A DNA stretch of 64,000 nucleotides from Litomosoides sigmodontis. Lineage: Eukaryota > Nematoda > Chromadorea > Rhabditida > Onchocercidae. The notes beneath the pieces were generated by a model, which was given only the letters and a program-made list of their open reading frames with translations, made no database searches and was not told the origin of the DNA. This document shows, piece by piece, positions 1 through 13,519 of the stretch. Within the stretch, counting starts at the first letter, position 1. Every line of letters starts with the position of its first letter. The position numbers and the translations under genes are program-made. The stretch covers positions 5,231,317 to 5,295,316 of the forward strand of contig OY718804.1 of assembly GCA_963070105.1 (NCBI GenBank). Reading direction: 5' to 3'.

Positions 1-1880
1 TCACATGACATTGGCAGATCTGACTGGTAAAATAACCGTCGGTGTGATAAATTACTTTAGTACTTGATGAATTAATTCAGTTCCCACTCACTCTCTTATT
101 CAAATAGCGTTCTTTGAACTCTCATACTCCATGCTTTCTTAATCTTTCATTGCTTGCAGGTTATGAATTCAAAAAATTTGAGCACCAAGTTTGGCGCACA
201 TGCAGTAAATGTGATAATTGTGATTCGTTTATTTCTTTTTTATGCTTAATTGTCCAACTTAAAAAAACGAATCACTAAAATTTGCCCTTCCTTTTAACCT
301 TTTGAAAATTTCTTTACGATTATCACTGATCCAGTTTTCTTTGATATTTATTTCCTTGCTGGGCATAACTTCCATTGATTTCAAGAAATCAACATGCCAA
401 CAAAGACATCATCATCACTTCACTCAACATTCAACAGCATCTTTCCACGCACTGCAAGATTAACTCTTTCCTCTTCCCCTTCCTCTCTTAATTCCTTTCG
501 GGTTAAAATCAACTTGTGAAAATTATCAAATTTAACAATTTTCCTTTCCTACACATCAATTTATTCCAATCTCAACATATAATCTTTTCTTCTAGCATTT
601 GAGTAGTGGAAAAGTTTATTAACACTTCCACTGAAATAATCTGTCTAATTTGGTAAAATTTATTTTACCTAAACTAACATATACTGTAAGTCACTGAAAG
701 TGGAACATTCAACTGGAAGAAAAATTAGCATTTTCTGGTTTAATTTCAGTCTATCTCCCCCATTAACTGAATGTATTACAGAAATTTTATTTTATATCAA
801 AAATTTCAAAGTTTCTTGAAATTAAAGCAATCATTTTTATGCTTTCAATAATTGTTGAAAATGCTTGATTGTTCTTAAAAATAAGACTGATGAATTGTTT
901 AGAGGACAATACTTGTAAAATTTTAATTCATACTTGAAATTTAAGCAAATCATTTTTTTGGAAGGAGTCAAGAATTGATCGCGTAAATTTAATTCAGGAG
1001 CTTACAAGATTCACGATGCTGGATGCTTTCGCAATATTTCGATTATCGCTTATTGAAATTCCGACATTACGAAATTATTGTACTGTTTGTAAGGTTGCGG
1101 TTGAAAACACGCTGTTTCTTCAGGTGTTGTAGAGGCCGTTCAGAGAACCGGTTCTCATCATCACAGTACATTTTACATCCAAAAACTAGTAAAATATGTC
1201 AAATGCTCTCCCCTTCTCCCTCCCTCTTCTTGTCCCTTTTAATCTTCCACCAATGTTTGTTCTCTCTCATTGATTTCCAAATTCACAAAATGTATTTTAT
1301 ACTTTTTGAATCAAAGCATTTACATCTTTCACCTATCCAATTTTATTTAATTTTTCCTCAAATGGCTTAAATATTTCGTTAATCAGCTCATTCAAACGTT
1401 ACGGTAAATTCCTGGTAGGAATTGAAAAATTCCCATCAACAACTCATAATGTAATTAGCAATTGAAATTTAGATCAGCGATTAGACTAAATTCTACGCAT
1501 AATCAACGATTTGAGCACTCGAAACTGCTCGGATTAATCAGTGATTATCATCTTCCAACACTTCACATTTATCAATGTTGTACAGTTATTAATAATTGGC
1601 AACTCTCTTTGCTGCTGTTTAATTTAAAATTTAAATGTGCTTCTGTATAAGCGTATGTGGCACTGTACCAATCAATGTAAGCCTTTACTAGACATTTTCT
1701 TTGAATTATTTGCATCGCTTTCATCTTTAGCAGAAACAATTGTTTGTCAAATTTACTTCAGCAGTACGAGACGTACATTACTTTTGACTGTTTTAACAGC
1801 CCTCAGCAATATAAGAAATTAAGTTGTGAATTTTAGAGACAGTGAAATTTAGCTGAATTTCCAACCGTAGAAGTAGACTT

Positions 1881-1916
1881 TATATAAGGTTACTACTGTA
1901 TATAAGGTTACTACTG
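1881..1916. repeat. 18-bp direct tandem repeat, two copies
   Basis: Two identical 18-base units beginning TATATAAGG lie head to tail at 1881-1898 and 1899-1916, about 190 bases before the CD36-family start codon. Each unit contains a TATA-like core. This may be a chance slippage duplication or part of the upstream control region; the sequence alone does not decide. Confidence 0.8.
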
Positions 1917-1977
1917 GTAATGTAGGCCTGGCCCTCTGCCATTCTATCCTCTCATAGAAGAGGTCAAGCTAGTGTTG

Positions 1978-1984
1978 TATAAAG
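1978..1984 (+). promoter_or_regulatory. TATA-like box of the CD36-family gene
   Basis: TATAAAG lies about 120 bases before the chosen ATG at 2103. A splice-acceptor-like pyrimidine run ending in GTAG at 2094 lies 8 bases before that ATG and could receive a spliced leader. Both are predictions from consensus only. Confidence 0.3.
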
Positions 1985-2102
1985 GAATTTAGCTAATTTT
2001 TCATCGCAACAAACTATGAAGTAACTGACTGCTAACTCAAACCAATGAGTGGTCACAAACGAATTTCTGATTTCATCGATACCTCAGTTTGTAGGAGTGA
2101 AA

Positions 2103-5100
2103 ATGACGGTCGAAGGGAAGAAGTGCAAGTTGAAAAAGTTGTACTGTCAAATTATTCAAGCAACGCTCCTCGTTGCTGGAATCCTTCTAATACTCCTCGG
2201 TATTACGATGGTATTTCTGACACCAAATATTATCAACGGTAAAATTCATCAGGTAGTAGTGCGAATTGCATTTCCATATTTTTCTCCACGACCTTTTTGA
2301 TATTGGCATCTCTGACCGATCGATTGAAATATTTTTGTTTCTTTGTGGTGAGGAATTTCATCTTCAAGCTCCATTTTGCAGCGAAAAAATATTGCACAAG
2401 GCAGTGAATTATATCATTTCTGGAGAAATCCTGACTACAACTTCACTTCCGAAATTTTCCTTTACTCAGTGAATAATCCACAACAGGTTTTCCACTTTTA
2501 CAACAAATACGAAGTATTCGTTCCACTTATCCTTCAAATTACCCAACGCATCTCTTCCAATGATTATTTATCAAGCATTTCTGAATTTTTACAAGTCTCT
2601 TCAATTAAATCGTATCTTCATTGTTTTAAATTGCACAAATGGTGTGGTAGAGAAGTAGTTATTCGAATAAATTAAATGCCCATTTATACCAATGTATCAA
2701 GTTGATTTAAATTAATTGAAAATAAAATTTAAACAAATGTTAGCTTATTTATTTTATAGGTTTTAAATGGAAATAAGCCAGAGGTTGTTGAGATAGGTCC
2801 ATATGCTTATAAAGTAAGTTTGGGGAAAAATGTTGTTGGTTTTGGTGATGGCTCTGTGAAATACCAAAATGTTCACAATTTTACCTTCGACATCAATGCT
2901 TCCTGTACTGAATGTTCACTGTCTCGTGAAATTTGGATTCCAAATATTGTATTTCAGGTTGCTAATGTTAATCATTGAGATTGGATGTTTGCCATTTGAT
3001 CAAAATTTCAAAAATCTCCTAATCTATAATCTCTTTCCAGAAATTTGTCGAAATAGCCTCAAATCCAATTACGAGTATTGCGCAGGTCGCTCTCGCCTCA
3101 CAACGGCCATTTTTAAAAGTTCCTGCTCAGGATGTCTTACTTAATGGATACGAAGATCCATACCTTGCAAACGTCAGTTTGATATCATTTTCTCTTCAAC
3201 ATCCACCTAAGCCTCCAAGCACCTCCATAACTTTTTGTTCAGATATGTTCAATACCATTGATGGACACACTTTGCAAATCAGTGCTGAAAGTACCTAAAA
3301 AGATTAGCTTCCTCATCAACGTAAGTATTTTGATTTCAATAAATTTCCACTGTCAGAAAAAAAATGCCGTAATGACGTGTATTGTAACGTATTATTTTTT
3401 TTTTTTAAATTATTTTTGCGAGGAAAAAGAAATATCAAAATTATTTCGTTATTTATCAAATTTTGCTTAAATTTCAAATCTTCCACCAATTATTTTTGAT
3501 ATAAAAATTGAAGAAGTTCCAAAGTTACACAAACATTTGTGGAATCTTTTTGCTAATATTATGCTAATTAATTATTGTTGATGCTTTCTGCATAAAATAG
3601 AATGTTAGTACTTTTTCCTCAAATTTACGAAATGAAAAAGAGTTGCTTGCTGAAATGGAGAGATGGAAGATGATTGCGTAGACACTCAGAGAGTTTTATT
3701 TTAGAGGAGTGGGGCACAAAAAGTTATTGAAATATCCACTGGTAGCAGTGATGGTAGTATAGCTGCTGGTGAAGTATTAAGTTGGGATGGATTAAAATCG
3801 CTACCTGAGCACTGGTGGAATAGCAAACAAGCCAGGTAATCGTTATCTTTGCGGTATAAAGTGAAATTTTCTTCCCTCCGTGACCTGCAACATCTACGTC
3901 TACACGTTTCGTTAATTCGTTGAAGTGAAATTTGCTAGCTGATGTTTTCAGCATTAAAAAATTTGACTAAATTATTCAATTTAGGGCGATTAATGGTACA
4001 GATGGTGAATTTTATAAACCATTTATTAAAAAAACTGACACAATTTATGTATTTGCTCCGGATCTCTGCAGGTACCTTGTTACCTGCCCATTTGTTGTAG
4101 TTTATTCCTTAGAGAGGAATGGTAGAATTTCAAATTATTAATTGCTATTAATCATTCTCTCTTGTGTCTAACTTTGATATTTCAGTGTTGTTTGAAAAAA
4201 AAGTTAGGTATTGAACTGCTAATTAATAAATTTGTGAGGCAATTACTAAGAGCTAATTACTACCGCTTATAGCATTTATTTTAGATCAATACATTTAACA
4301 TTTGAAAAGGAAATAGAATATAAAGATATATCGGCGTACCGTTTCACGGTGAAAGAAGATTTGCTGGATCCGACAGCGCCGGGTAATGAAGGATTTTGTG
4401 GGAATGATGGGAAGAGGTTCTTCTCGGAGTACGAGAAATGCCTTCCCAAAGGACTTCTCGATCTCAGTCGCTGCCACGATGGTATGTTTAAAGTTCAGGG
4501 AGAAGAAACTGCAACCTTTGTTGTAGTTAAGCAATTGCACTGTTTAAGGCCTTTGCTAAAATTCCTTCAGAGTCCTTTTCCTTTCCTTTTCAGGTGCGCC
4601 GCCCATCCTATTTTCGTTTCCTAACTTTTTATACGCTGATAAAAGAGTGAAGGAATCGGTCATTGGTCTCAATGAAAGTTCGGTGCAGCATGATGGTATT
4701 ATTATTGAAATTGAACCGGTCAATATTAATTATTCAATTAAAGTTATTTCACTTTTTTTTGAAACTGAGGAATTTGGCAAATGACAAGTAAATCGATTAT
4801 TTGTATTTGAACAATTTTTACTTTTAAAGACTCATTTTTTGAGTTTCAGAAAACTGGAACACTTCTTCGAAGTTATATACGATCTCAGATTAATGTTGCT
4901 ATGTGGAAAGGCCGTGGAATCACTTACGGGTTAGCTGTGTGATAGCATTTGCTCTGATTATTATTTTCATACGCTTTATGAAATATAAACATTTTTCAAA
5001 ATAAGAAATTAAGTCTCTCATTAAGTTCAAGTCACTCATTACTTATTTTGAGCTTCAAAAAATTAGCTCGTAACTTTGCTGCATGATTACTCGTTTGTGT

Positions 5101-5940
5101 GGATCCTCAAAAGTTATGCATCTTTGATAGAAAGAATTGGTAAGAGCTAAAGGTCCATCTGCTGCTGGACGATCAAAAGCAATGATTTCACTTCACACTC
5201 ACTTCTTAATACGCCAAGACTCATTAGCATCATTCTAGTGCCAACCTGTCGAGGATGCGAAATACGATAACACCGTTGTACGCTGAATATCAGATGGTGG
5301 AAATTGGTGATAATTCATTAGCGCTTCTGCGCAGAATGCTTCAAATGATAAAAGTAGCGCTTGTGCTTCTCTGCTTTATTCCCATCATTGTTGGAATTCT
5401 GCTTATTACCACCGCATTATTCATCAAACTACTCCTCAAAGTTTGTTCTTTATTGGACGTTTTTTCCAGAAATTTCGGAACTCCAACATGTTTAATGCAC
5501 ACAATTAAACAAGCAAACATAATTGAAATCAGAAATTGCTATAATTTAAGTCTAATTTTTGATATCGTTAATAATGGTGGAGAATGATAAAAATAGAAAC
5601 TTGATTGATTAATTAATTAGCGACGAAAATCGAAAATCAATTAATTGATGCATAGATCGAATGGAACGGGCGGTTGCTATTTGATATAAAGAAAACAGAA
5701 GTTTTAAAATGTCAATAATTATTATCAAGCAGCTTTTTACGTGTGAAATTTGCTAACAGCTATGTCTATATTTACTTACTTTTTTGCATGCATTTCTATA
5801 TTTAAACATAAATTTAACTTTAGACAAAAGTAAATGATAAAGTAATGGAAGAAACGTCGAACAGAATGACAGCACAAGTGCGACCATTACCTAACAATGT
5901 GAAGAGTGCGACATTCAGGTCTGACAATTCATGGACTTAA
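2103..5940 (+). CDS. CD36 / scavenger receptor class B family protein
   Basis: Twelve exons join in frame to a 533-residue protein: 2103-2252, 2382-2486, 2760-2957, 3041-3172, 3243-3320, 3705-3835, 3985-4071, 4285-4481, 4594-4718, 4850-4929, 5239-5440 and 5824-5940. A hydrophobic segment at residues about 16-40 and another near residues 465-490 give the family's two-anchor hairpin with a large ectodomain between. Family signatures seen are WRNP, VEIGPYAYK, the INGTDG segment, cysteines in the GFCGNDG region, and GAPPILFSFPNF ahead of the TGTLLRS/QINV region. Members bind and move lipids or lipoproteins at the cell surface or in lysosomes; which applies here cannot be read. The C-terminal half only becomes visible after skipping a 309-base intron (donor at 4930, phase 2); without it the gene looks truncated. 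The short cytoplasmic tail is encoded by the last exon. An upstream in-frame TGA supports the ATG at 2103. Confidence 0.9.
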
Positions 5941-6258
5941 TTTATCATATCTCTTATTTCAAACAACGGGTTGAAGAAAAAACATGTTCCTTTGTTATTT
6001 CTTTCTTTTACTCACACAGCTAGAAGCGTAAAGGCATGTGCGATGTCCTTTCGACACTATTTCAAAACCAAACAACGAAAGCATTCTCAAAGTTGAAATT
6101 TATTGTTAAAATAGCATTATCTCTTCACAGTGTTCCTTAGAGCCTTGGAACTCTAAATTCGAAAGATTGATTAATCAAAATGTGGCAAATATTCATGCAT
6201 GTTCTGAGATGCTCATTTGTTAGTTACTAATCATGTTCTATTTGTCTTAAAATACTTA

Positions 6259-6322
<64 letters not shown>

Positions 6323-7375
6323 CTTTTGGATGCTGTCAATAATCTGATTGATCATTTTGAATACATGCCTTCTTTCATTTTGATTAATTACCAAAAAGAC
6401 GTTGTGGCTTATTAACGTAAGTGCAAGCAACGTAAAGTTATTTTGACAATTTTGTTGTCATTGATAATTTTCCTACCTTTTATCACTTTTAATTAACTTT
6501 GAAATTAATTCAAACTAAATACTGCTAATATTATCAATGTTTATTTCTCAAGCTGCCATATAACAACTCTGACAAACTTCCTCATTATTCTTACCTCTGT
6601 TAACCAACTTCTATAATGTCAGAGAGAAGCGAAAAAGGAAGAAAGGGTGATCGTGTAATGTGTGTAAAGACGAAATTAAGAGCATAAATTGATACTAAAA
6701 TCCTATCTATTGCCAATGGTGGTAACAGCGACATAACAAGGGAAGGATTAGTTGATGTTGTGCATCTCGTGCCCAGAAACAAATCTTTTCTTAAACTTTC
6801 CAAACAACATCATTATAATTTCGCCAATAAAGCAAACTAAAGAATGATTAATCGAAATGAAGCTGATATTACAAACGACTTGTAGATAAATTCATTTCAT
6901 TCAATTATTAGTTCAAGTATTTCCTGTTAAATCATTCTAAAGAAGCACGTTACTGATGAATATATGTGGGCAATATTATTGTACAGATGCATGAGGAACC
7001 GACTTGAAAAATTCAAAATATCAACATGAAAAATCTCCAAAATTTTGTCACTTTTGCCATTGTTAAAAAGGATCGTTTTTATTGATGCCTGATAAACCCG
7101 GGAACTATGTGAAATTTTCTGAGAAAACGTGGAGTTTAACAATGTGGGAGTAAAATTGTTTACTAACGCTTAATTCCAGAATGAAAACCAAGCGGTTTAC
7201 CCGTAAAAGCACACCGGAATATTGAAATTCAAAGCACACAAAATCATCTTCAATTATTACCATTCTTCATTAAATAACTGACATATTGACATTGCCTACT
7301 TCTAATCTTATTTTCCGAAAAAAAGGCAGAGGGAGAAAGGCAGAAAGGTCAGGACAAATCATGGACCGATGACAG
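5941..7375. other. Intergenic with (AT)n
   Basis: No gene is supported. The stretch lies between the convergent 3' ends of the CD36-family gene (+) and the Rabex-5 gene (-). It contains an (AT)30 microsatellite at 6261-6320, and its open frames are short and random in composition. Confidence 0.6.
6261..6320. repeat. (AT)30 microsatellite
   Basis: This is an uninterrupted run of AT dinucleotides 60 bases long between two convergent genes. It produces artificial Tyr-Ile open frames on both strands. Confidence 0.95.
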
Positions 7376-10300
7376 CTAAGATGTAATAGCGTTTTTCTCG
7401 TGATCATCATGCTCTTCGGTATCTCCACTGCTATAATCAGTAAACTCCAGTTCTCGAGAAGGATTCGACAATACGGACGATGGTGCTGAAACAGATCTAA
7501 ACACTTCTGTTTCTTCAATCATAATCTGTCCGATTAAATGCTTCAATTCTTCCGTCGGATATGTATTGAGGATTTCATCTACTTCCGCTGATAATTCATC
7601 TGTTTCCCTGAAATACGAGAACATTTCGTTGAAATTCGTTCGCAGTCATAAGAGGAGAAATTTCTGAATCTCACGTATTATTATATGTGGAATGAAATTG
7701 AGTAATTTCGGTAACATCACCTTTTCACACGTATTTCGAGCTCATCCATCCGTTTCTTCAGATTTTTCTGCCTCTGTAGTAGTTCTCGTACCTGTGCCAA
7801 AGAATTTTCCATAGTTCGGATTGACTAAATAAAATTATCTATGCAATATATTGACAAGACAAATGTGCTATTGTCAGATTAGTTTTGCTAAAAAAGCTTT
7901 TGTAGACATAAATTTTAATTATGAGTAAGAAAGATTCTGATAAGGTCAAGAAACGGCTTATTTTTTTATTTTTTTGAATATACAAGCATACAAAACCTGG
8001 TTACACCCCATAGTCATTGCATTCAGTGGAGGTACTTGATGTCCTGAAGTGTACGCCTCAAACTCTTCTTTTGGCATTTTCAAGCTTTCGGCATTCATAT
8101 TTTGCACAAATTGTAGAGCGCAACTTACATTCGTAAAATAATAACCTAAAAAAAGGTGAATTGCAATATTACATGCGACCTTACTAATTTCACGAATGAA
8201 AATTCTCCGGCACCAAATAACAATGTTGTACCTCGTCTTATGGCAAATCAATATACAAAATGGAAAAATTTTGATGCGATTTTAATTTCATGGTGTGATT
8301 CTATAATTTCACAGAAAAAATACGAAAAGAAACCTGATTCGCCACTCAAAACTCTAGTTGGCAAAGCAAATCGGCTGACAAATTTGACGTTTGATTGAAT
8401 AAGTGGTGGATTTCCCTTTAGAATCACAAAAATCAATACCGGTAAATATTCATCGGCACCAGCTGGAGCACCTAAAAGTTAAAAAATCTATAATTTGGGC
8501 TATGCGAAGATGTGAGAATTCTAACGAAAGTGTTAGGAAAGATTTAAGATTTTGGCTTGTTGTGCTAATTAACGAAGATTGCTTTAAAAATGGTCTTAAT
8601 TGCACTGGTCAAAGCGACTGGCAACAAGACACAAAACGCTGGTTTGATCAACATCAGCAAAACATGCCTGAGCGGCTTTCCTTAAGCGCCTCAAAGATCA
8701 TTTTCGAGCAGCGAACCAAACACTGCAACTTTTCCGCTGCTCCTCGATGACTGTTCATATCAATAATTTCAGTTATTGCTTCATCTAATTTGTCGCGAAC
8801 CTGATAATTAAAAAACCCTTAAGCAGCAATTCTTTATCAATGAATAACTGATGTATCAATTGAAATAATATAATTTACCGATTCTTGACTAAAATCAAGA
8901 GTGGTTTCCAGAAAACCTGCTGTAACCCAATTCAAGGACCGTATTCTATCTTGCAAAGTTAGATCTGCAGTTTCTTCATCAGCTCTAGAAAAAAACTCGA
9001 ATTTAGATGTTCCAAAGTTTAAAAAGATTATGAAAGAAAATATAAAATTCCTAACCACTTCTTGTAATCTAAAAGATTAGTCCCAATGCCCACAACAGAT
9101 CTTATGATTGAGACATATTTCAATCATTGACATTTTCAGAAAAAATAAATAAAAAGACATGCCTGGCGCAAAACAATGTGCTATATGCTCGCACACATAT
9201 ATACTGCTCCACTTCTGCCATTACTTCTTCAACGCTCACATTAACCACCGAATCTGAAATTTCTGTATTAATATCTAACTGTCTCTTAAAATTTGGATCA
9301 ATTTATGGTGCCGGTCAAATTGCACTCAAACATTTCCAAAACGAATTTAATAGCAAAGTTACCATTCATAACAGGACTATGACGCATTTTATCCGCAAGC
9401 GCTTGATAGAAATGCTGAACCATACCAGAGAGGTCATCCATATTAATGTTCTGTTGCTGGAATTCAAATAACTGAACAGTAAAACCATTTTTGTACATCT
9501 CTGACTCACCAATGAGGAATATCAATATGAGAGACTAACTTCCAGAATTTTATCAACAGCATGATGCGTTTGCTGAGCTATTTCATAAGCAGCTGTTTGA
9601 GGAAGATTATTTTGAAGAAACTCATGAAAATGATCGTAAGCGGAGCTGCTTTCTTCGCTAAGACGATGCCTAAAAATTGGTCATTACATCCTTCTAGAAA
9701 TTAAAATTATAATAAAAGTCAATTGTTTTCCAAGACATAAAAAGAACCGTAGAAATTTTGCATTTATTGTTTTTTTAACTGATAAAGCTTCCCTTGTGCA
9801 TGCAACAAAGGTACATTACTTGAAGAACAATCATAAATTCAGATCAGAAGCCTTCGATCAGAATCGCTTTGACATAAAAAATAAGCAGACTTTGGTGAAA
9901 TGACTGATGTGCAGAAAAAACCAAAGTAAACACAAAATATTGTTGGGAAGAACCTTATCGGTGTAACAGGAGATGAGAGTGTAGACTGTGGTGAAGCTGC
10001 TACATATGCCGTTTCTAAAATGAAAAACATCAAAAATTTAATTTTCTGCAAATGTATTTAGTGAAGGAAGTAACCAACCCTGAGGGGAATTTGAACTGGC
10101 AGTTACTGATGACGACTTTCGAAGAATCGACTTTAACGTAAATGAACGACTTTCTGTTGACAGCTTCCGACGTCCCTCAAATTTCTCGAAACTTAGAAGT
10201 TCTCTAAAAACAAAAATAAGCTTGACTTTTGAGAATCGGCTAATAAAAGTAATTTTTGCAGTAAGTTTTGAAAATTTCGCATTTAACCCTTCGCAAGCAT

Positions 10301-10911
10301 AATATGTTAAAAACTCCTAATTCCAATTTTAAAATTAAATTAATCTCTGCATCGTCACCCAAATTAAGTTTAAACTTAGAAAAGAAAAAAAACACCTGAC
10401 AATAAATATTCATAAAAATTGGTACAAACTTATTTTTGGTATAATATTGCGTTTTCCTCTCCTCCATTTGATAAGCTCTCCAGCATTTGGAGCATCTCCC
10501 TTTCCATTGTGGTGTGCCATAGAAACCACAATTATTCACACAAAGCTGTAAAAGGTGACTGCCATATTTTTTATATTTTACCAAAGTTTAGCTGGTTTAC
10601 CTGAATGAAATAAAGAGCCGTTGTAGTCCCGCTAAAATTCAGTTACAAAAATGAATAGAATCAATTTTTTTGACTGAAACTTAAGCGATGTCTTTATTAT
10701 GTTTCACATTACTTATTATCATTAATATACTATCTGACTAACTCGAATTTTAAATCACTAAATTACGCTTTTTATAACTAAGATTAAGAAAGTAGAAAAA
10801 CTAGGCCTTCACTTAAAGCCATACCAGATCTCCCTCCGTAATTTGCACTCTTAACCGTTTATCCGATGACGAAAATTTTTGAGTTTCACTTTCTCTTTCA
10901 GTGTTGTCCAT
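7376..10911 (-). CDS. Rabex-5 / RABGEF1 orthologue, Rab5 guanine-nucleotide exchange factor
   Basis: Rabex-5 activates Rab5 on early endosomes and binds ubiquitin. The first exon (10911-10825, starting MDNTERESE) ends ..EGDL and splices in phase 0 to an exon at 10545 starting LCVNNCGFYG. That gives an A20-type zinc finger with Cys spacing C-x3-C-x11-C-x2-C. Further exons near 10203-10079 (FEKFEGRRK), 10014-9954, 9669-9540, 9470-9360, 9260-9140 and 9000-8880 form the helical bundle and the start of VPS9. Exons near 8770-8660 (DKLDEAITEIIDM) and 8460-8320 (LPVLIFVILKGNPP) carry the VPS9 core, and 8150-8010 (YYFTNVSCALQFV) its end. Exons near 7815-7720 and 7624-7376 encode a charged coiled-coil tail. 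Domain order matches the animal family. An acceptor-like CTTTAG lies just before the first exon. Some middle exon edges are approximate. Confidence 0.88.
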
Positions 10912-12037
10912 TCTGCATTCGCTAAAGATCTAAATAATGTTAGCAATGTTAATAAAGTCACTGGACACATTTTGCAAAACATTATCGAAGTAATAAATAT
11001 AGTTCCTCATTTCAGGGAAGAGAAAGATCTAGTATTTTAAATTGAAGATGCGGACCTACAACAATGAAACTTAAATGAATTATCACATTAAAGAAACCAC
11101 AAGAATGAAATGAAAATCAACCACAAATTATAACATCGCTCTGCTAGAACACGTAAAAACCGCAAATGATAAATTGAAAAAAAAAAATGGTAACTAAAAT
11201 TGCACATAACACTTCGGTGAAAAAGAGAGCCCACAACGAGGTAATTCAGTATCTGTGGTCCAATCAAATAATTACACGTAAAAGATAGCACCATTCTATT
11301 AACGTAAGTCCGAAACGGTTGCCGTTGTCAGTACTGATGACCGCTTACCGGTATTCCTATTTTTACAGAATCCTAAGTTAATTTAAATATTGCTTACATA
11401 AAATCTGAGCAGTTCACAGTAATATCTCCCAGGATAATGTACAGCTAAAATTATCCCTTACCTTCGTATATTTTGCTCAATATTTTAAGCATTTTTCTGA
11501 TTTGAAATATTTTTTGAAATCATTTTATGTATTTCTTCAGTTTTTTTAGACGACCTTGCACAAATAATTTTTAGTTTTTATCAACATAAACCAATTTGTA
11601 CATGTACAAAACTGAACAGTTAAAGAGAGAGCAAAAGATAACAACTTCCCTCAGAATAAAATAATAAGAAATTAATTTTCTATTCACGGTAAAAAGCACA
11701 TTGAAAAAGTCCACATGCGTAGCAATTAATATTGAATACATGACGAATCTTGTAGTCACAAGGCAACACAAATAACAATAAACTAAAAATTTTTTGAAAA
11801 CTTGAGAAACAACTGCTATGGAAAATTCATATCGACCAATTACAGAATTTAACAACTTGACAAAACCTGAATCACTGGAAGAACTTGAGCAACAAGAAAT
11901 ACTGGAAGCAGTGCAGACCAACGGTTCACAATGATTGAAAGCCACTAGTCGATGGAACAAAAATACAGGTAGCAAATAACGACAAAGAAAAAAATAAGCG
12001 ATAATATGAGATGACTGAGATGACTTCAATAAAAAAA
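10912..12037. other. Intergenic between Rabex-5 and ADAT2
   Basis: No gene is supported. The 156-codon minus-strand frame at 11571-12041 has no ATG start, overlaps the end of ADAT2 and is hydrophobic AT-rich translation, so it is most likely the ADAT2 3' untranslated region. Confidence 0.6.
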
Positions 12038-12613
12038 TCAAACGTCTAAAGAAGTGACGTCATGGGAAGTGCCACCATTATCCACTGATTTCTTTGGCTT
12101 TTTCATCTTTCGTTTCTCCTCTGGACAGAACGGATTCTGCTTCTCATAAAATTCCTTCAGCAACTTCACAGCACGATCAACACTAACATTCGGTATAATT
12201 TCGATGAAATGCTCGGCCCCGTATTTCTCCCGTGCTCCAACACTAAGTAAACCACCAAAACGTTCATTCGGTGCACCGTACAAGATCTTCTTCAAACGTA
12301 AGTGATACAATGCTGACGCACACATGATGCACGGCTCGAGTGTAATGTATAGAGTTGTGCGGCTCATTACATCCGTCAACTCATGTCCATTATCGATGCA
12401 CCACTGCTTCATCATTTCAAGAGCAACCATTTCTGCATGATATGTGGGGTTCTTCGTGCGATTTACGTCGTTTCGTCCGAAAGCTACTTCTTGCCCTTCG
12501 AAAACAAAAACACAGCCAACAGGAACTTCATTATTATGGACCGCATCAACGGCTATTTCAAAGGCTCGATTCAGAAAATGGATCTCTTCTTCGTTAAGTT
12601 CTTTCAACGACAT
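12038..12613 (-). CDS. tRNA-specific adenosine-34 deaminase catalytic subunit ADAT2 (Tad2)
   Basis: The enzyme deaminates A34 to inosine at the tRNA wobble position, working as a heterodimer with ADAT3. The 191-residue single-exon frame starts MSLKELNEEE. It carries the cytidine-deaminase-fold zinc motif HAE (in TYHAEMVAL), where Glu is the proton shuttle, and PCIMCA with the two zinc-binding cysteines, followed by the family segment NERFGGLLS. Length equals that of animal ADAT2 proteins. The tail is basic (KRKMKKPKK), plausible for tRNA contact. The frame stays open five codons upstream but only from a GTG, so the ATG at 12613 is preferred. All catalytic residues are present. The lack of introns contrasts with every neighbour. 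Confidence 0.93.
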   Translation of the reverse strand: MSLKELNEEEIHFLNRAFEIAVDAVHNNEVPVGCVFVFEGQEVAFGRNDVNRTKNPTYHAEMVALEMMKQWCIDNGHELTDVMSRTTLYITLEPCIMCASALYHLRLKKILYGAPNERFGGLLSVGAREKYGAEHFIEIIPNVSVDRAVKLLKEFYEKQNPFCPEEKRKMKKPKKSVDNGGTSHDVTSLDV

Positions 12614-13519
12614 CAGTGCGACATCCACAGCGTTTCACGCCAACATACCATCTGATTGACTTACGCCAAACACTAATCGGTTGAAATTATTTCATGCTGA
12701 AATGATAGCTAAAAATTCCTGGTTGTAATCAATTTAAACTGTTTCATCCACATACTTATCTCAATAAATTGTTTAGCAATAGAGCTAATTATTAGATTTC
12801 TCTTCAAATTCTTTTAAAAAACTTAAATTATAGGGATACATGTGAGTTTAAGTATCCTCTAAGGTGCACAGTATCTGCAATATCACAAAGCGTATTCATC
12901 ATCACAATGTCGAACAGAACATACATTACACCCTAACAGCACTTTACAGGTATCAATCCCCTAGAACAGTGAAATTAATTTTGTGTACTCCTCCTCTTCA
13001 CATTACATTATTCCGCTCTTTTCACTTTATGAATCAGCTAGAAACTAACTGCTCAGACAAACACAAAGGTAAACATTTCTACCTAACTGATCATAGTATG
13101 ACAGACGATTGATACGCAAGGTTGTGTTACCGATGTTGAACTGACAGAAGAGACGTTTTATAACTGTTTTATCAATGATGCACCGTTTTATAATTGTTTT
13201 ATCAATGATGCATAGCTAATACAATGCAAATATCACAAATAAGGACTAAAAATATTCATAATACCAGAAATAAAAGAACAAGTTGCAGTGACTGCTATTT
13301 TTTGAGGGTAAACTTCGGAAAACTAAAGTTTTTAATATTTCCAAAACTCTGCAGATGACTAAAAGAAGTTTCTATTTCTACGTACCTACAACATTTACCT
13401 ACAAATTTCTGAAAAACCGCATCGTAATAAACCTATCATTTAAACACCGGTATTTTATAACGTTCAAAGAAAAAATGGCGAAAAAAGTAGCAAAACAATT
13501 ACACTTACTCACTACTCTT
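12614..13519. other. Intergenic with a 30-bp tandem repeat
   Basis: No gene is supported between the 3' end of the HAD phosphatase gene and the ADAT2 start. It holds two 30-base direct repeats (13154-13183 and 13184-13213, two differences). Confidence 0.6.
13154..13213. repeat. 30-bp tandem direct repeat, two copies
   Basis: Two adjacent 30-base units starting CGTTTTATAA share all but two bases. The copies lie about 540 bases upstream of ADAT2 and 310 bases beyond the HAD gene stop. They look like a simple local duplication; no function is visible. Confidence 0.85.

Larger units (their letters stand above)
1..2102. other. Intergenic, left edge
   Basis: I see no supported gene here. Open frames at 1023-1370 and 1462-1822 are short, low-complexity and lack splice context. 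An 18-bp direct repeat (1881-1898 and 1899-1916) and a TATA-like site near 1978 lie close to the downstream CD36-family start. Confidence 0.6.

Noticed and set aside
4720..5254. CD36-family gene looked truncated before its C-terminal anchor, with a second gene starting at 5255
   Set aside because: A phase-2 donor at 4930 and acceptor at 5238 join the parts into one complete protein, so there is no truncation and no second gene.
11571..12041. 156-codon minus-strand frame overlapping the ADAT2 stop
   Set aside because: It starts at TTG, is hydrophobic AT-rich translation, has no splice context and sits where the ADAT2 3' untranslated region should be.
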